A stretch of 64,000 bases of DNA from Euphorbia lathyris (lineage: Eukaryota; Streptophyta; Magnoliopsida; Malpighiales; Euphorbiaceae). The notes below the pieces were generated by a model. The model saw nothing but the letters and a program-made list of their open reading frames with translations, was not told where the DNA came from and searched no databases. A program made the translations under genes and the position numbers. The stretch spans positions 12,562,501 through 12,626,500 of the forward strand of contig NC_088916.1 of NCBI RefSeq assembly GCF_963576675.1. The letters run 5' to 3'. Shown here in pieces: positions 31,218-42,325 of the stretch. How positions within the stretch are numbered: the first letter of the stretch is position 1; each line of letters begins with the position of its first letter.

Positions 31218-33487
31218 AAATTAGCTCACATCCGTAGTGATAATGGCGGAGAATTCAAAAACCAACAGATTGACGAATTCTGTGAAGTCAGCGGCATTGA
31301 CCACAATTTTTCTACTCCTAGGACTCCTCAACAAAATGGGGTAGTTGAAAGGAAAAACAGAACGTTAGTCGAAATAGCAAGGACAATGCTGAGTGAGAAT
31401 ATGCTTCCAAAGTATTTCTGGGGTGAAGCTGTCAACACAGCATGCTATATACTCAATAGGGCTTTAGTTAGACATATTCTTAAGAAAACCCCCTATGAAC
31501 TTTGTAAAGGACGAAAACCCAACATAGGATACTTTCGTGCCTTTGGTTGTAAATGTTTTATATTCAATACGAAAGACAACCTTGCCAAATTGGGTTCTAA
31601 AGATGACGAATCGATCTTTCTAGGGTACTCAACTAACAGTAAAGCATATAGGGTGTTTAATAAAAGAACTCAAGTCGTTGAAGAGTCTGTCCATATCGAG
31701 TTCGATGAAACTGACCCTGCAGGAAAGTCAAGTCAGTCTGCCGAAGATGACCCATGCTCAGCTTCCACTGACCAAAATGGAGCCGCTGAGTCATTACCAC
31801 ACGGGCTGACCAAAGGTAAAAATGAACCTAAAATTACCTTTGCTGACCAATCTAAAACTGCAGAGATTATTGAATCACCCGCTCCTGACAACTTAACATT
31901 ACCCAAAGAAATCAAAATTCCAAGAGGACACTCGGAGAAGTCCATTCTTGATACTGCTGAGAACAACCTGATGACGAGAAATCAACTTAGGAGATATCTT
32001 AGCAATGTTGCATTTGTCTCAGTCCATGAACCAAGGAATTTTGCTGATGCTGAGCACGACAAATTCTGGATCAATGCTATGCAGGAAGAGCTTGATCAAT
32101 TCAAGAGAAATGAGGTATGGGATTTAGTACCAAAACCTAGGAACAAAGCCCGACTTGTAGCCCAAGGCTATAGTCAACAAGAAGGCATTGACTATGGTGA
32201 GACCTTTGCTCCCGTTGCTAGGTTAGAGGCTATACGAATATTATGTGCATATGCTAGCTCCATGAACTTCAAACTATTCCAAATGGATGTCAAAAGTGCA
32301 TTTCTTAATGGATTTATAAACGAAGAGGTATATGTTAGTCAGCCTCCTGGGTTTGACGATCCAAAATTTCCAAACCACATTTATAAACTCAAGAAGGCCC
32401 TATACGGCCTGAAGCAAGCACCACGTGCTTGGTACGAGAGGTTGACCAATTTCCTACTGACCAGGAACTACGTCAGAGGTAAAGCTGACACAACCTTATT
32501 CATTAAGAACAAAGGTAAGGATATACTGCTGGCACAAATATACGTAGATGATATTATCTTTGGTGCTACTAATGAATCTATGTGCAAGGAATTTAGTAAA
32601 CAGATGCAAACTGAGTTCGAGATGTCTATGATGGGTGAACCCAACTTCTTCCTTAGACTTCAGATCAAGCAAGGGAAGAACGATATCTTCATTAGTCAGT
32701 CTAAGTATGCCAAAGAAATGTTAAGAAATTCGGTATGGAAGAATGTAAACCCATATCTACCCCAATGGGTACTGACACTGTCCTTTGTGCTGACGAGAAA
32801 GGTAAGTCAGTAGACAGCAAGTTATATCGAGGTATGATTGGCTCTCTACTTTACCTAACCGCTAGTAGGCCTGACATTCAGTACTCAGTATGTTATTCCG
32901 CAAGATATCAAGCTGACCGTAGGGAATCTCACCTTATAGCTGTAAAAAGAATTTTCAGATATTTGTAGAGCTCAGTTAATGCAGGTTTATGGTATCCAAA
33001 TACAAATGACTTCACACTCATTGGATACACTGACGATGACTATGGACGAGATAAGCTAGAGCGTAAGAGTACTTCAGGAGGATGTCACTTCCTAGGAAGC
33101 TGTCTAGTATCTTGGTTCAGCAAGAAGCAATCATCAGTGGCCCTGTCTATAACTGAAGCTGAGTACATTGCTGCTGGAAGCTGTGTGGCCCAAGTCCTAT
33201 GGATTAAGCAACATCTTGAGGATTATGGCGTACAAACAAAAACAATTGAGGTCAAATGTGACAACAATAGCGTCATTGACTTATCCAAAAATCCAATCCA
33301 ACACAGCAGGATGAAACATATCATCATAAGGCATCACTTCATCAGAGATCATGTACTCAAGGGTGAGATCAAGTTGACCTATGTTCCAATAGATGATCAG
33401 CTTGTGGATATCTTTACGAAGCCATTGGCTCGTGAGCAATTTAACATACTAAGGGAAGCTATCGGTATGTCTAATCCTCTTCAATAA
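31218..33487 (+). pseudogene. SIRE-like pol fragment: integrase end, RT, RNase H
   Basis: Integrase core residues RSDNGGEF and NGVVERKNR, then the C-terminal integrase region ([15 protein letters not shown]) and RT with [21 protein letters not shown] and YVDDIIFG (near 32545), then RNase H with RKSTSGGCHFLG, TEAEYIAA and RMKHIIIRHHF. Lesions: an in-frame deletion of roughly 20-25 codons just before KARLVAQG (near 32140), a frameshift near 32725, and TAG at 32966-32968. The RNase H aspartate block is altered (YTDDDYGRD). The stop at 33485-33487 fits the normal end of pol. Confidence 0.9.
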
Positions 33488-33993
33488 ATTATTATGCTTA
33501 ATGAATATTGAGTGATTATTACATGCTGAGTGATTTATGCTTAATGTGTAACTATTGTATGCTGAGCTAATATGAATAGTACAAAATCACTTTATGCTGA
33601 GTAGACATACATACTAAGTGATTATTATAAGCTGAGTTACTAAGCATGATGAAATCCTTCTATGCGAAACTGACTACTCAGAATATCAAACGCTTAGAAT
33701 TCTAGATACTGAGTGAAACCAATTGCACATTAAATGCTAGCACGCGCGATTAATTAGCCACCTAGGATGATGTAAGCGCCATAATTAGAAAACACATGCA
33801 CCGAACATGTCATAAATGCCAGAGATAACTGTCGATTAATCATCTCGAGGTCATACCGCCATTCCAACGTATCAGATCAACTCGGCATCTCTATAAATAG
33901 TGGACGATTTCCCACTAAACGCTCTTTACACTTGAAATCTTCTGGCATCAAATCTCTCTCTCTCTCTCAAATCCCAAAATCCTCTCAAAAATC
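33488..33993 (+). other. Spacer between pol and env-like ORF
   Basis: About 500 bp rich in GCTGAGT/ACTGAGT words, with a possible TATA box (CTATAAATAG, 33891-33900) about 100 bp before the ATG at 33994, followed by a (TC)n tract at 33955-33968. This could drive the downstream ORF separately. Confidence 0.4.
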
Positions 33994-36063
33994 ATGCCTG
34001 ACGATTCTCAGAACATCTCCGGTGCCGATTATGATCAGAATCGCTCCGATGAAAATCCTCCTTCCTCTACTCAGCAGGACTATGAGGAGATTTCAACTGA
34101 GTCTCAAGGACATGGTCAGCTTGACCAATCTAAGGCTCCCACTCCGAGCAAAAACCTTAAAGCTGACCAAGCAACACCTTCGAGAAAGAAGAAGGAGAAG
34201 AAGAACAAACAGCCTAAGAAGGAGGTATTCCTTCCTGTTTACAACAACGTTAAGGGCTGTGAGGTACTCCGGTGCCGTTGGTTCTCCAAAGGGTTCGTAG
34301 AGGCTGAGAAACCCTTCTGTGGGTAGATTTCAAAAAATGGGTGGTCTGAACTCTTCTCTCTCCCCGGCAACACCTATCCCTAGTTGGTAAGGGAATTTTA
34401 CACAAACCTCAGAGTTAACGAGGACAATGTTGACCACTTAGTGACTAGGGTCAAAGGCAAGGACATCATGATCACTCCATCCTATCTCGCAACTCTGCTA
34501 AAGCTGCCAGCCAAAGGTACAGAATTCAGGACCACGAATGACCATGCCAAAATTGACTATCCCATTGAGTTCTGTAAGCCACTGTCCCACAAAGGAGAAA
34601 TAGCCAGCACGTGCATGGGTCAGCCTTAGAAAATGGCTCAGTACATCCTGACCAACTTCTTATTCCTAAAGGTCAACTCCTCCTCTTCGGCCTCAAACTT
34701 TGAGCAGTACTTCATCTGGCACATGCTGACCTACAAACCGCTCAACATGCCCGTATTTCTCATCGGTGCATTCCAACGGAGCACAGGGAAACTCAGGATG
34801 GGGTCCTTCATCACAAAAATTCTCCAAGACCATCAAGTAAGCACGGTCGAAGAAGTTGAGACTTGGGGCACAGAAATCACAGCGACACTACTGTTTGGGC
34901 TAGCCTACAACCAACCCATTAAGCCCAAGAAGGGACAAGAGGCTGTTGAAGTAAATCCCTCTGTGGAAGGTGATAATATGGTTGAAGCTGCACAGGATGC
35001 ACCAACCAAGAAAGGGAAGAAACCTATGGTAAAACCTGCTGACCGCACTAGGCAAGATAAAAAGAGGAAAGCTGCCTAAACCTCTTCCAAAGATATTAAC
35101 TCAGCTCCGAAGAAGATTCGGTTTGTATCTAGTGCAAAGAAAGCTGATGCTGAGCAAGGTCAGGAGGCACCTAAGTCAGCAGAGAAACAGAAAAGGCAAG
35201 TTGAGCCTGAGGAAGAAAGTGAAGATACCCATGAGCAACCCTTGAAAAAGAAGAAGAAGACTTCTGGGTTGACTCTGATTGATGCACCTCCTCTTGATTT
35301 CGTAATCTCCGAAGACTCAAACTTTGTGAGAAGTCAAGAGATTGATCTTGAAAAGACTCCCACTGACCAGGAGGAAGAACTGGGTAATATTGGAGGTCAG
35401 TTTGAAGCTGATAAGACATGTTATGCTGAGCCAAGTGTGAAAGTTGCTGCTGGGCCAACTGAGAATCCAACTAAGACAGTTGATGCTGAGTCCACAGCAA
35501 AGACAAAGTTGTGAAAGTCTCCAATGCTGACCTTGGGCTGAACTCCTCTTCTAGTGAAGACAAACGAGATTCTGCAATGCACTCAATCTACTCTTAAGCA
35601 GGTTCGGCATACCAATGTTCAACGTCAACAATATGACACTGCTTTGCTCAGGATGTATCATCAGTCCTATGCCAAAATGACAGAATCTATCACTTGGATC
35701 AGGAAATCTCAAGAGTATCTCTTAAGTATGCTCAGTGCCAACATTAAGATCCCCGCTTCCACTATGGTCGATGGCATGGAAGTCTTCGACGGTCTTCGGG
35801 AAAGTACGAGTCAACTTCAACTGTACTCATCCAAACTATCTCGTGCTGCTCAACAGGGACTTTTCTTTCCTCCACCTTCGAATCCCGATGCTGGCAAAAC
35901 GGGGGAGAAAGAACGCGCTGCTGGAACTCAGCAGAGACAAGGGGAGATAAGTCGGCAACAAAGAACTGACAAGGGCAAAGGCAAATTACACCAAGTTCAA
36001 TTTTGGCAGTTCCATTTTGTTATGCTGACTATCTATCTTAAGCATCCTTCTTATCCAAACTGA
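33994..36063 (+). pseudogene. Post-pol (env-like position) ORF of SIRE-like element, with in-frame stops
   Basis: A single reading frame of 690 codons from ATG 33994 to TGA 36061-36063, interrupted by stops at 34324, 34381, 34627, 35077, 35512 and 35539. The frame is regained each time, with clear coding character apart from a doubtful patch near 35515-35560. N-terminus acidic, then a basic stretch (RKKKEKKNKQPKK). The middle (about 34230-34780; FYTNLRVNEDNV, LATLLKLP, MGSFITKIL) resembles the plant transposon protein domain found in Sirevirus second ORFs. C-terminal part is charged, with a helical segment (YHQSYAKMTESITWIRKSQEYLL). I see no signal peptide or clear membrane anchor, so a true envelope role is not supported. 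Confidence 0.7.
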
Positions 36064-36492
36064 CTTATCTATATATGATGCTTACTTATTATGCTGATTT
36101 GTCATACTTAGCTATCCATTGAACAACATTGTGAAAGAAAAATACAAGTAAAATTTACTCAGCACACATAACCTTGTACTTATATGATAACTCTGATACC
36201 TATGTGCAACTCTGAGTAACAACTATATGTTCCAAGTATTGATCATCTTCTGAAAGCTGACCTAGGCTCATCTGAATTAGATCTTGGAAGGTCTAGAATT
36301 GAACTAAGTCAGTATAGGCATGTCTTATTTTTACTCGATTAAATCTTAGAAGGTTTAGAGTTAATTTACGTCAACATATGCAACCCTTACGGGGGAGTAA
36401 CTTCAGAAGAATAAAAGATAATTCAATCATGGGGAATCTCAATGATGAGTTCCACAATTAAATATTTTTGCTAACATCAAAATGGGGGAGTT
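36064..36492 (+). other. 3' untranslated region and polypurine tract
   Basis: Ends AAAATGGGGGAG just before TTTGTTGAAAC. Non-coding. Confidence 0.6.
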
Positions 36493-37830
36493 TGTTGAAA
36501 CACCTTTCCACATGATTTTGATTTGAAAAAATTATTTAAGTTAATCCATGATTAAGACAATTAAATTTAAGTGCTTTGATTTAATTGTACTAATGTGTTT
36601 GTTCAATGTTGAGTATAATTATAAGTAAGAACAGAAATAAAAAGTATGACAGATCGAAGTCAGCATGAGCTACAGAAGCTGAGTAGAACACAACTCAGCA
36701 TAAAAGAAGGAAAGTCTTCTCCGGAACTAAAGCTTGCAGACGAAGCTGACCATGGAAGCTGAGTAGAATGCAACTCATTATCGTCAGTAACAAAGATCAA
36801 AGACAACGGATATTAAAGTCAAGCTGAGTGTTCATCAGGACATCGCCAATGATCCGTTTACTAAAAGACAAGATCCGACAGTGATCTGCGCTAATTCAGA
36901 AGCTTTGGAATTACGCAAGGAGACAGTTTCAAGACGCATGGGTCAACTGGCCTCTGGCTAAAAGAAGAAACTAGCGCTAGAAGATGAACCTAGCGGAAGA
37001 AGACAAGCCTGGCGCCTGCTAAAATCAGACGACAGGATTGGCCTGCAAGATCTGAATGCTGACCAGGAAATGTTGAGAGAAAGCTATTTGAATCCAACGG
37101 ATACATCCAAATTCAAATGATTGAAGGCTCAGATTTTGCTATAAAAGGACAAGTCCATCACTTGGACTCGAAGTCGAAAACACAAGAGAAAAAGAGCATA
37201 CATACAAAGAGGGCTTGAAGGGAAAAAGGCAAGATCAAAGCTCTCATCCAAGGCGTACATGGCGTACAGATGGAAATACAGTGTCGTCTCATGAAGTCCT
37301 TCTTACGATCCGCCACACAGAACATCGTGGGAAATATGGTGTCGTCTCATAAGTCTCACTTATGATCGCCATGCAACTCATAGTTGGAAATACGGTGTCG
37401 TGCCATGGATTCTTACAAGGATCCGCCCTCTGAGAAGAATAGGGGATCCGCCTTATATGGCGATCCGCCTTTGTGAAGAAACAAGTGGCTATACGGCGTA
37501 ATTCACTAGCATTAAACCAACATTAATGATATCCTAAAACCCGTAAGAGCTCGGAGGTTAGAGGAAGGAGTTAGACTACATTAAAAGAGCATTACTCTTC
37601 ATTAAAAGGGCATTAAGAGAAGGTTATTACAGTTATCACTCAGACCTATATAAATACCCTTGTAACATGACAACAAAGGTACACTTACACACTCTTCTTA
37701 ACCCTGCTTTGTCATTACAATTTATTCTCTTAAGAAGTTTACTGACTTAGGCATTGGAGTGCCCCCGACTAATCCCAACAACGCCTCACAGGCACACTTT
37801 ATGGTGTTGTTAAGTCTACTGAATATCAAT
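36493..37830 (+). repeat. 3' LTR of SIRE-like element (right edge approximate)
   Basis: Starts TGTTGAAACACC after the polypurine tract. Holds a TATA-like box (CTATATAAATACC, 37648-37660) and a CATTGGAGTGCCCC...CAACAACGCCTC block near 37752-37790 that fits the end of SIRE LTRs. The exact end lies between about 37790 and 37830. Confidence 0.65.
37272..37435. repeat. Tandem repeat of about 60 bp in SIRE-like LTR
   Basis: Three imperfect units, each with GGAAATAYRGTGTCGT followed by CTTAYGATCCGCC (starts near 37272, 37330 and 37384). Further GATCCGCC words continue to 37480. Confidence 0.7.
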
Positions 37831-38359
37831 ACCAAATAAATTTCAAAATACCAAAATTACCCTTTATACTATATTTTAATAATAAAACATCATATTTTAT
37901 GTTTTTTCTCCTTTTTTCCTACATAATCTCTACAATATTGAGTAATTAATTTATTGAATTTTATATAATTATAGAACTTTAATTTAATAGACTAAAATTT
38001 ATTGACTAAAAAAATAAATGAAAAATATTTCAAACATTATCAAAATTGGAGCAAAACTATATAAATTTTATAAAAAGTAATTTTTATTTATCTCTAATAA
38101 ATTTTATAAATGAAGAAAAAAATATGATTTTTTTTAAATTTATTAATATTTAATGTTAGATTAAAGACATTATAATAACTAGGGGCAATTTGGACTTTCA
38201 TCTACAAAAACAAATGGAATGACTAAAGAGTTGATTATAATAAAACTTAAGGATCTTATAATAATACGATGGACCTACTAGTATGTTAAGCAAAAACATG
38301 AGGACTTTATAATTATTTACTCAAAATTGAAGATAATGTTTATATATAACTACTCAGAA
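37831..38359. other. AT-rich intergenic sequence
   Basis: No feature recognised. Confidence 0.3.
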
Positions 38360-38879
38360 TAATTAAAAGGGAAAATTACAAAACTAGGTCAAATGGGAGG
38401 CCCATTTATATATTTAACCCATTTACTCAACCTACACTGATTTTGTGTGACTTTCCCATAATACCCCTAACCTTCCCACTTCCCCAAACGCGTACGGTCT
38501 CTCTCCTCTTCTCATTGGTTGCGCGAAACGGTTGGCAGCTCATCCATTAATGATTCCAAGACTTTTGATCTTCCTATCTTCCTTTAAATTGCACGAAATC
38601 TGCACCATTTCTCCAAATCAAAATGTATTTCTCTTCTTCCTCTCTTCATCTCTTGATTCTGCAACTTCCTAATCCTAGAAAACGAAGTCATGGTTCTTCA
38701 TCTTCCATTTCCTGCTCGTTTCTTGGTTTCTTTCTTCTTGTGACCATCGAAGAAATGGTGATTCTACATTATTTTCATCGTTTTTTTCCAGTTTATCATA
38801 TTGGTTTCATCGAAAAATGTAAGTATATACTGTTTTTTTTTGTGTTTTCCCATAAATCCACTTAGCATATGCGGTTTTC

Positions 38880-39180
38880 ACGAGATCTGTGGGAGAAATT
38901 TATCGATTTCACTTCGCGAAATGATGATTACGTGAAGTTTGCGAGGTAATTCGATAAATTTCTCTCACAGACTCCACGAAATCATCATTTCGCGAAGTTA
39001 GAGGGTCACATTTCTCTCACAGACTTCACGAAATCATTGTTTCGCGAAGTCAATACGTCACATTCCTCCTCGCAGACGTCGCAAAATCATTGTTTCGCTA
39101 AGTAAAATCACCATCTTCCTTGCACATTTATGTTCGCATACTTAGCGAATCATCGTTTCGCGAAGCCAAATCTTCCTTTT
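38880..39180. repeat. TTCGCGAAGT-containing tandem repeats inside the MULE
   Basis: About four units of 60-65 bp built of TTTCTCTCACAGACTYCACG, AAATCATYRTTTCGCGAAGT and a short spacer. The palindromic core TTCGCGAA recurs in each unit, and related TTCGCG/CTTCGC words reappear at 39600-39780. Confidence 0.7.
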
Positions 39181-39274
39181 TTCTGACTAACACGATTAAA
39201 TTTTTCTGAATGTGGTTGAATATATAATATTCATTCCTGGAAGCCGGCATGTTAGGGTGCTATGAGAGACATCA

Positions 39275-39545
39275 ATTCCAAAAGGCCTAGACTTCCAACC
39301 ATCGGTCGTGAATAAGAGCTTACATCGTGGGACACGTCCATCCCTGTGGTGAATAAGAGCCTATGTATCGTGAGACATCCATCCATCGGTGGTGAATAAT
39401 AGTCTATGTATAATGAAGTGATTTGTTAGGAGTTTATTGTGGCAATCTTGTTCTGTACCGTGAGCCATATCCATCCATCGGTAGTGAATAGAAGCCTATC
39501 TATTATGAAGTGATTTATTAGGAGTTTATTGTGGCAATCTTGTTG
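39275..39545. repeat. Second tandem repeat inside the MULE
   Basis: Units containing CCATCCATCGGTRGTGAATA, AGAGCCTATGTAT and GGAGTTTATTGTGGCAATCT recur three to four times with point changes. Confidence 0.65.
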
Positions 39546-39934
39546 TAAATTTTGATAATGTTATGATTTTAATGATATAATTTGTTGTTGTTTGGTTTTT
39601 TTTGTTATATACCACTTCGCGAATTAGCTTCAAAACACATCCAGACTTTGCATATGCTAATTAAATTCATCAACTAAACCAAACATTAGTTTCGCAGGCT
39701 TCGCATATGCTAATTAAAATTCATCAAGTAAACCCAAACATTAGCTTCTCAGGCTTCGCATAAGATCGAATCTGCGAAGTCAAACGGGAGGGAGACAGAT
39801 GCGCGTAAATATTGAGGGTATTATGGGAAAGTCACACAAAGTCAGTCTAGATATGTAGTAGGTTGAGTAAATGGGTTAAATATATAAATGGACCTCCCAT
39901 TTGACCCATTTTTTGTAATTTACCCTAATTAAAA

Positions 39935-40515
39935 TTGTTTTTATCTTAATTTATTTTTATAAACAAAATTATTTTTATCTTAATGAAAATGGAATTAAAG
40001 GGTGTTTATACAACTAATAGTTTTTAGTTTTTTTTAATATAGAAACAGTAACATTTTGAAGCTTTTTTTAACGAAAAAAACTCATTTTTTAAGCTTTTTA
40101 TGAATATTAGTTTATATTCATTTAATATTGACAAAATTATCGTTTTTATTTCTACAAAACACATTTATTCTTTAATGTTATTCCTATCTCTACAATATTA
40201 TTGTCGAAAGAATGAGGTTTTACCAGTTCAATAAATTATTACTTTTAATTTTTGAATAGTTATTTCGATCATCTTTTATTAATTTGTGTATTACAACTTT
40301 TATTTTTATAATTTATTTGTTAATTGAATTAAAACATGTTCATATTAGACATTTACATACTAATAACAATAATTAATCACAATTTTATCATACTAATAAT
40401 TAATCCGTTAATAACAAATAACTAAAGGAAACAATAAACAACTAATTGTAATAACAAACAATTATTAGCTAACATTCGAATCAAACAAACTCTAAAATTA
40501 AAATAGTTCTTTATA
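39935..40515. other. AT-rich intergenic sequence
   Basis: Very AT-rich, no gene or clear repeat. Confidence 0.3.
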
Positions 40516-40524
40516 TTATATATA

Positions 40525-41517
40525 GGGCAAAGTACAAAAAAAAATGGTTTGCCTATTTGCAAACAAAGGTCTGTGATTTAAAAGTTTACAAATAAATGTA
40601 TATGGTATGATTTTTTTTACAAAACAAAATATTTCAAATTATATGGTTAAGTTCTAATGCAATCAAGAGTAATTTTATTTTATTTTTTAAATTACATTTA
40701 CATATTGACAAAACACATACCCAATTGCAGCGATATAAAATAAACTTAAATATCAATTTAATTCATAAACTGTGAAAGTAGTTAAAAACATAAAATTTTC
40801 ACTATATGATTTATGGTTTTGATTTAGGGAGGCGTTTTGAGGGAGGGTCCATGTTGTATTGATATGTAAGAATAATCTTTTCCAAGATAAAAATATCATT
40901 GATTATAATCACAATTTATCTGTATAATTTGAAATACCTTGTTTTATAAAGGCTTAACACATCATTTGGCCTCTGAACTTGTCCAAAAAGTTTGATTGAC
41001 CCTCTGAACTTTCAAAGTATTCTGATAGCCCCCTCAACTTGAATAAAATATCCAGTTAGCCCCCTGAACTTGCGTAAAAATGTAATCAATTGATCACTCG
41101 ATTGCAAAAAGAGTAAGTTAAATGCGGAAGATGCATTCCACGTATCTTAGAGTGTTATTACATAATTCAAAAATATATTAAAAAGGAAGTTATTACTTGC
41201 TCAACAATAAAACTTGTCTTCTTTAATACATCTTCCGCATTTAACTTACCTTTTTGCAACCGAATGATCAATTGATAATATTTTGCGCAAGTGCAGCGGG
41301 CTAACTGAATATTTTATGCAAGTTTAGGAGGATATCAAAACACTTTAAAAGTTCAGGGGATCAATCAAGCTTTTTGGACAAATTCAAAGGGAAAATGATA
41401 TGTTAAGCCTTTTATAAATTGGACCATATCATAAACTTCTATTTACATACTTTTAAATCACAGATTCTGTTTGCGGCAAACCATGTACATTATTATTATT
41501 TTTTTTTTACTTTTTCG
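40525..41517. mobile_element. MITE with degenerate inverted ends, carrying a nested MITE
   Basis: The left end (GGGCAAAGTAC...GGTTTGCC...CTGTGATTTAAAAGT) matches the reverse complement of the right end (near 41425-41517) over about 80 bp with mismatches. Flanks TTATATATA (40516-40524) and TTATATATT (41518-41526) agree at 8 of 9 positions. About half of it is the inserted element at 40951-41409. Confidence 0.7.
40951..41409. mobile_element. Mutator-type MITE (GGCTTAACA family)
   Basis: 459 bp, GGCTTAACA...TGTTAAGCC, with inverted repeats of about 100 bp on each side and a 9-bp TSD TTTTATAAA (40942-40950 and 41410-41418). Internal words (GAACTTGTCCAAAAAG, GATTGCAAAAA, AGTTAAATRCGGAAGA) are shared with 56766-57172, so this is the same family. 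Confidence 0.88.
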
Positions 41518-41526
41518 TTATATATT

Positions 41527-42320
41527 GCATATTTATTAGTAAATAAATAATTTAACAACATAATAATTTTGTTATAATGAAATTGATGTAGGAAAATAGG
41601 TGTAAAATGGAATTCAAAATTGATATATATTTGAAATGAATATTCATGAGAGTGGAGCTTAATACCACAAATAATTAGGGAATATTCTTAATCAGTCTTT
41701 CTCAACTGACTGAATCAACATAACATATAAGATAATATAAATTATATAAAAAGTCACACCCTTCTAAATTGGCATAATTTTATTTTATTTTATTTAATTA
41801 TTTTTTTATGTTGTTGGAAAGGCATACTTTATTTGTTGGAAATGATAGGTGTATATATATACTGAAAAAATCCACAAACCAATACCAAATCATCTACATT
41901 TTAAATTCGACATGGCTCACTTTCTTTCTTTAGTTCCTTCATAAAAAAAAAAAAAAAGTAACCAATGTGCGGAAACTATCCAATCCTAAATGGAATTTAT
42001 TATATATGTATAAAAGGATATGCGATAAATATAAACTCAAAAAAAAAAAATTACAGGACGGGTATAAGAATATTTCAGGTATCTGATACCGGCTATATAT
42101 TTGACTTTCATCCATTGACTTTAACCACTAAACCAATTTATTTCTATTGATTAAGGTTGATTTAGAATTTTTTGAATTTAGAATATTTGATAAATTTGTA
42201 ATGAATTGTTTAGGGATGGTTTATTAAATTTATCTTTTGTTACATTTGTAATGTTTTTTTTGTTTTATATACTGATTCTTAACGAGTAAGGGTATCCGCG
42301 ATTTAAATGGAAAAGATATG
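41527..42320. other. AT-rich sequence with a promoter-like stretch
   Basis: At 41848-41940 there is a TATA-like box (GTATATATATAC), about 55 bp of A/C-rich leader and ATGGCTCACTTTC opening a frame that stops after about 10 residues, then a run of A. It looks like the 5' end of a lost gene, but the evidence is thin. Confidence 0.25.
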
Positions 42321-42325
42321 AGATT

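Larger units (their letters stand above)
31218..37830 (+). mobile_element. SIRE/Sirevirus-like copia element, 5'-truncated
   Basis: Begins inside integrase (RSDNGGEF) and continues through RT and RNase H, a second post-pol ORF, a polypurine tract (AATGGGGGAG, 36481-36490) and a 3' LTR. The 5' LTR, gag, protease and first half of integrase are missing. Pol sequence and the env-like ORF after pol identify the SIRE lineage. The right boundary is approximate because no TSD can be tested. Confidence 0.85.
38369..39925. mobile_element. Mutator-like non-autonomous element with long terminal inverted repeats
   Basis: 1557 bp between 9-bp TSDs TAATTAAAA (38360-38368 and 39926-39934). The terminal inverted repeats are about 100 bp (GGGAAAATTACAAAA... 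against the reverse complement of the right end) and include a matching CATTTATATATTTAACCC block. Long TIRs plus a 9-bp TSD point to the Mutator superfamily. No transposase: the 80-codon frame at 38623-38865 has no domain. The interior holds two families of short tandem repeats. Confidence 0.88.

Noticed and set aside
33994..36063. Genuine viral envelope gene
   Set aside because: No signal peptide, no clear transmembrane anchor and similarity to a plant transposon domain instead.
38623..38865. 80-codon frame inside the MULE as a captured gene
   Set aside because: Hydrophobic, low-complexity product with no recognised similarity, bordered by tandem repeats.
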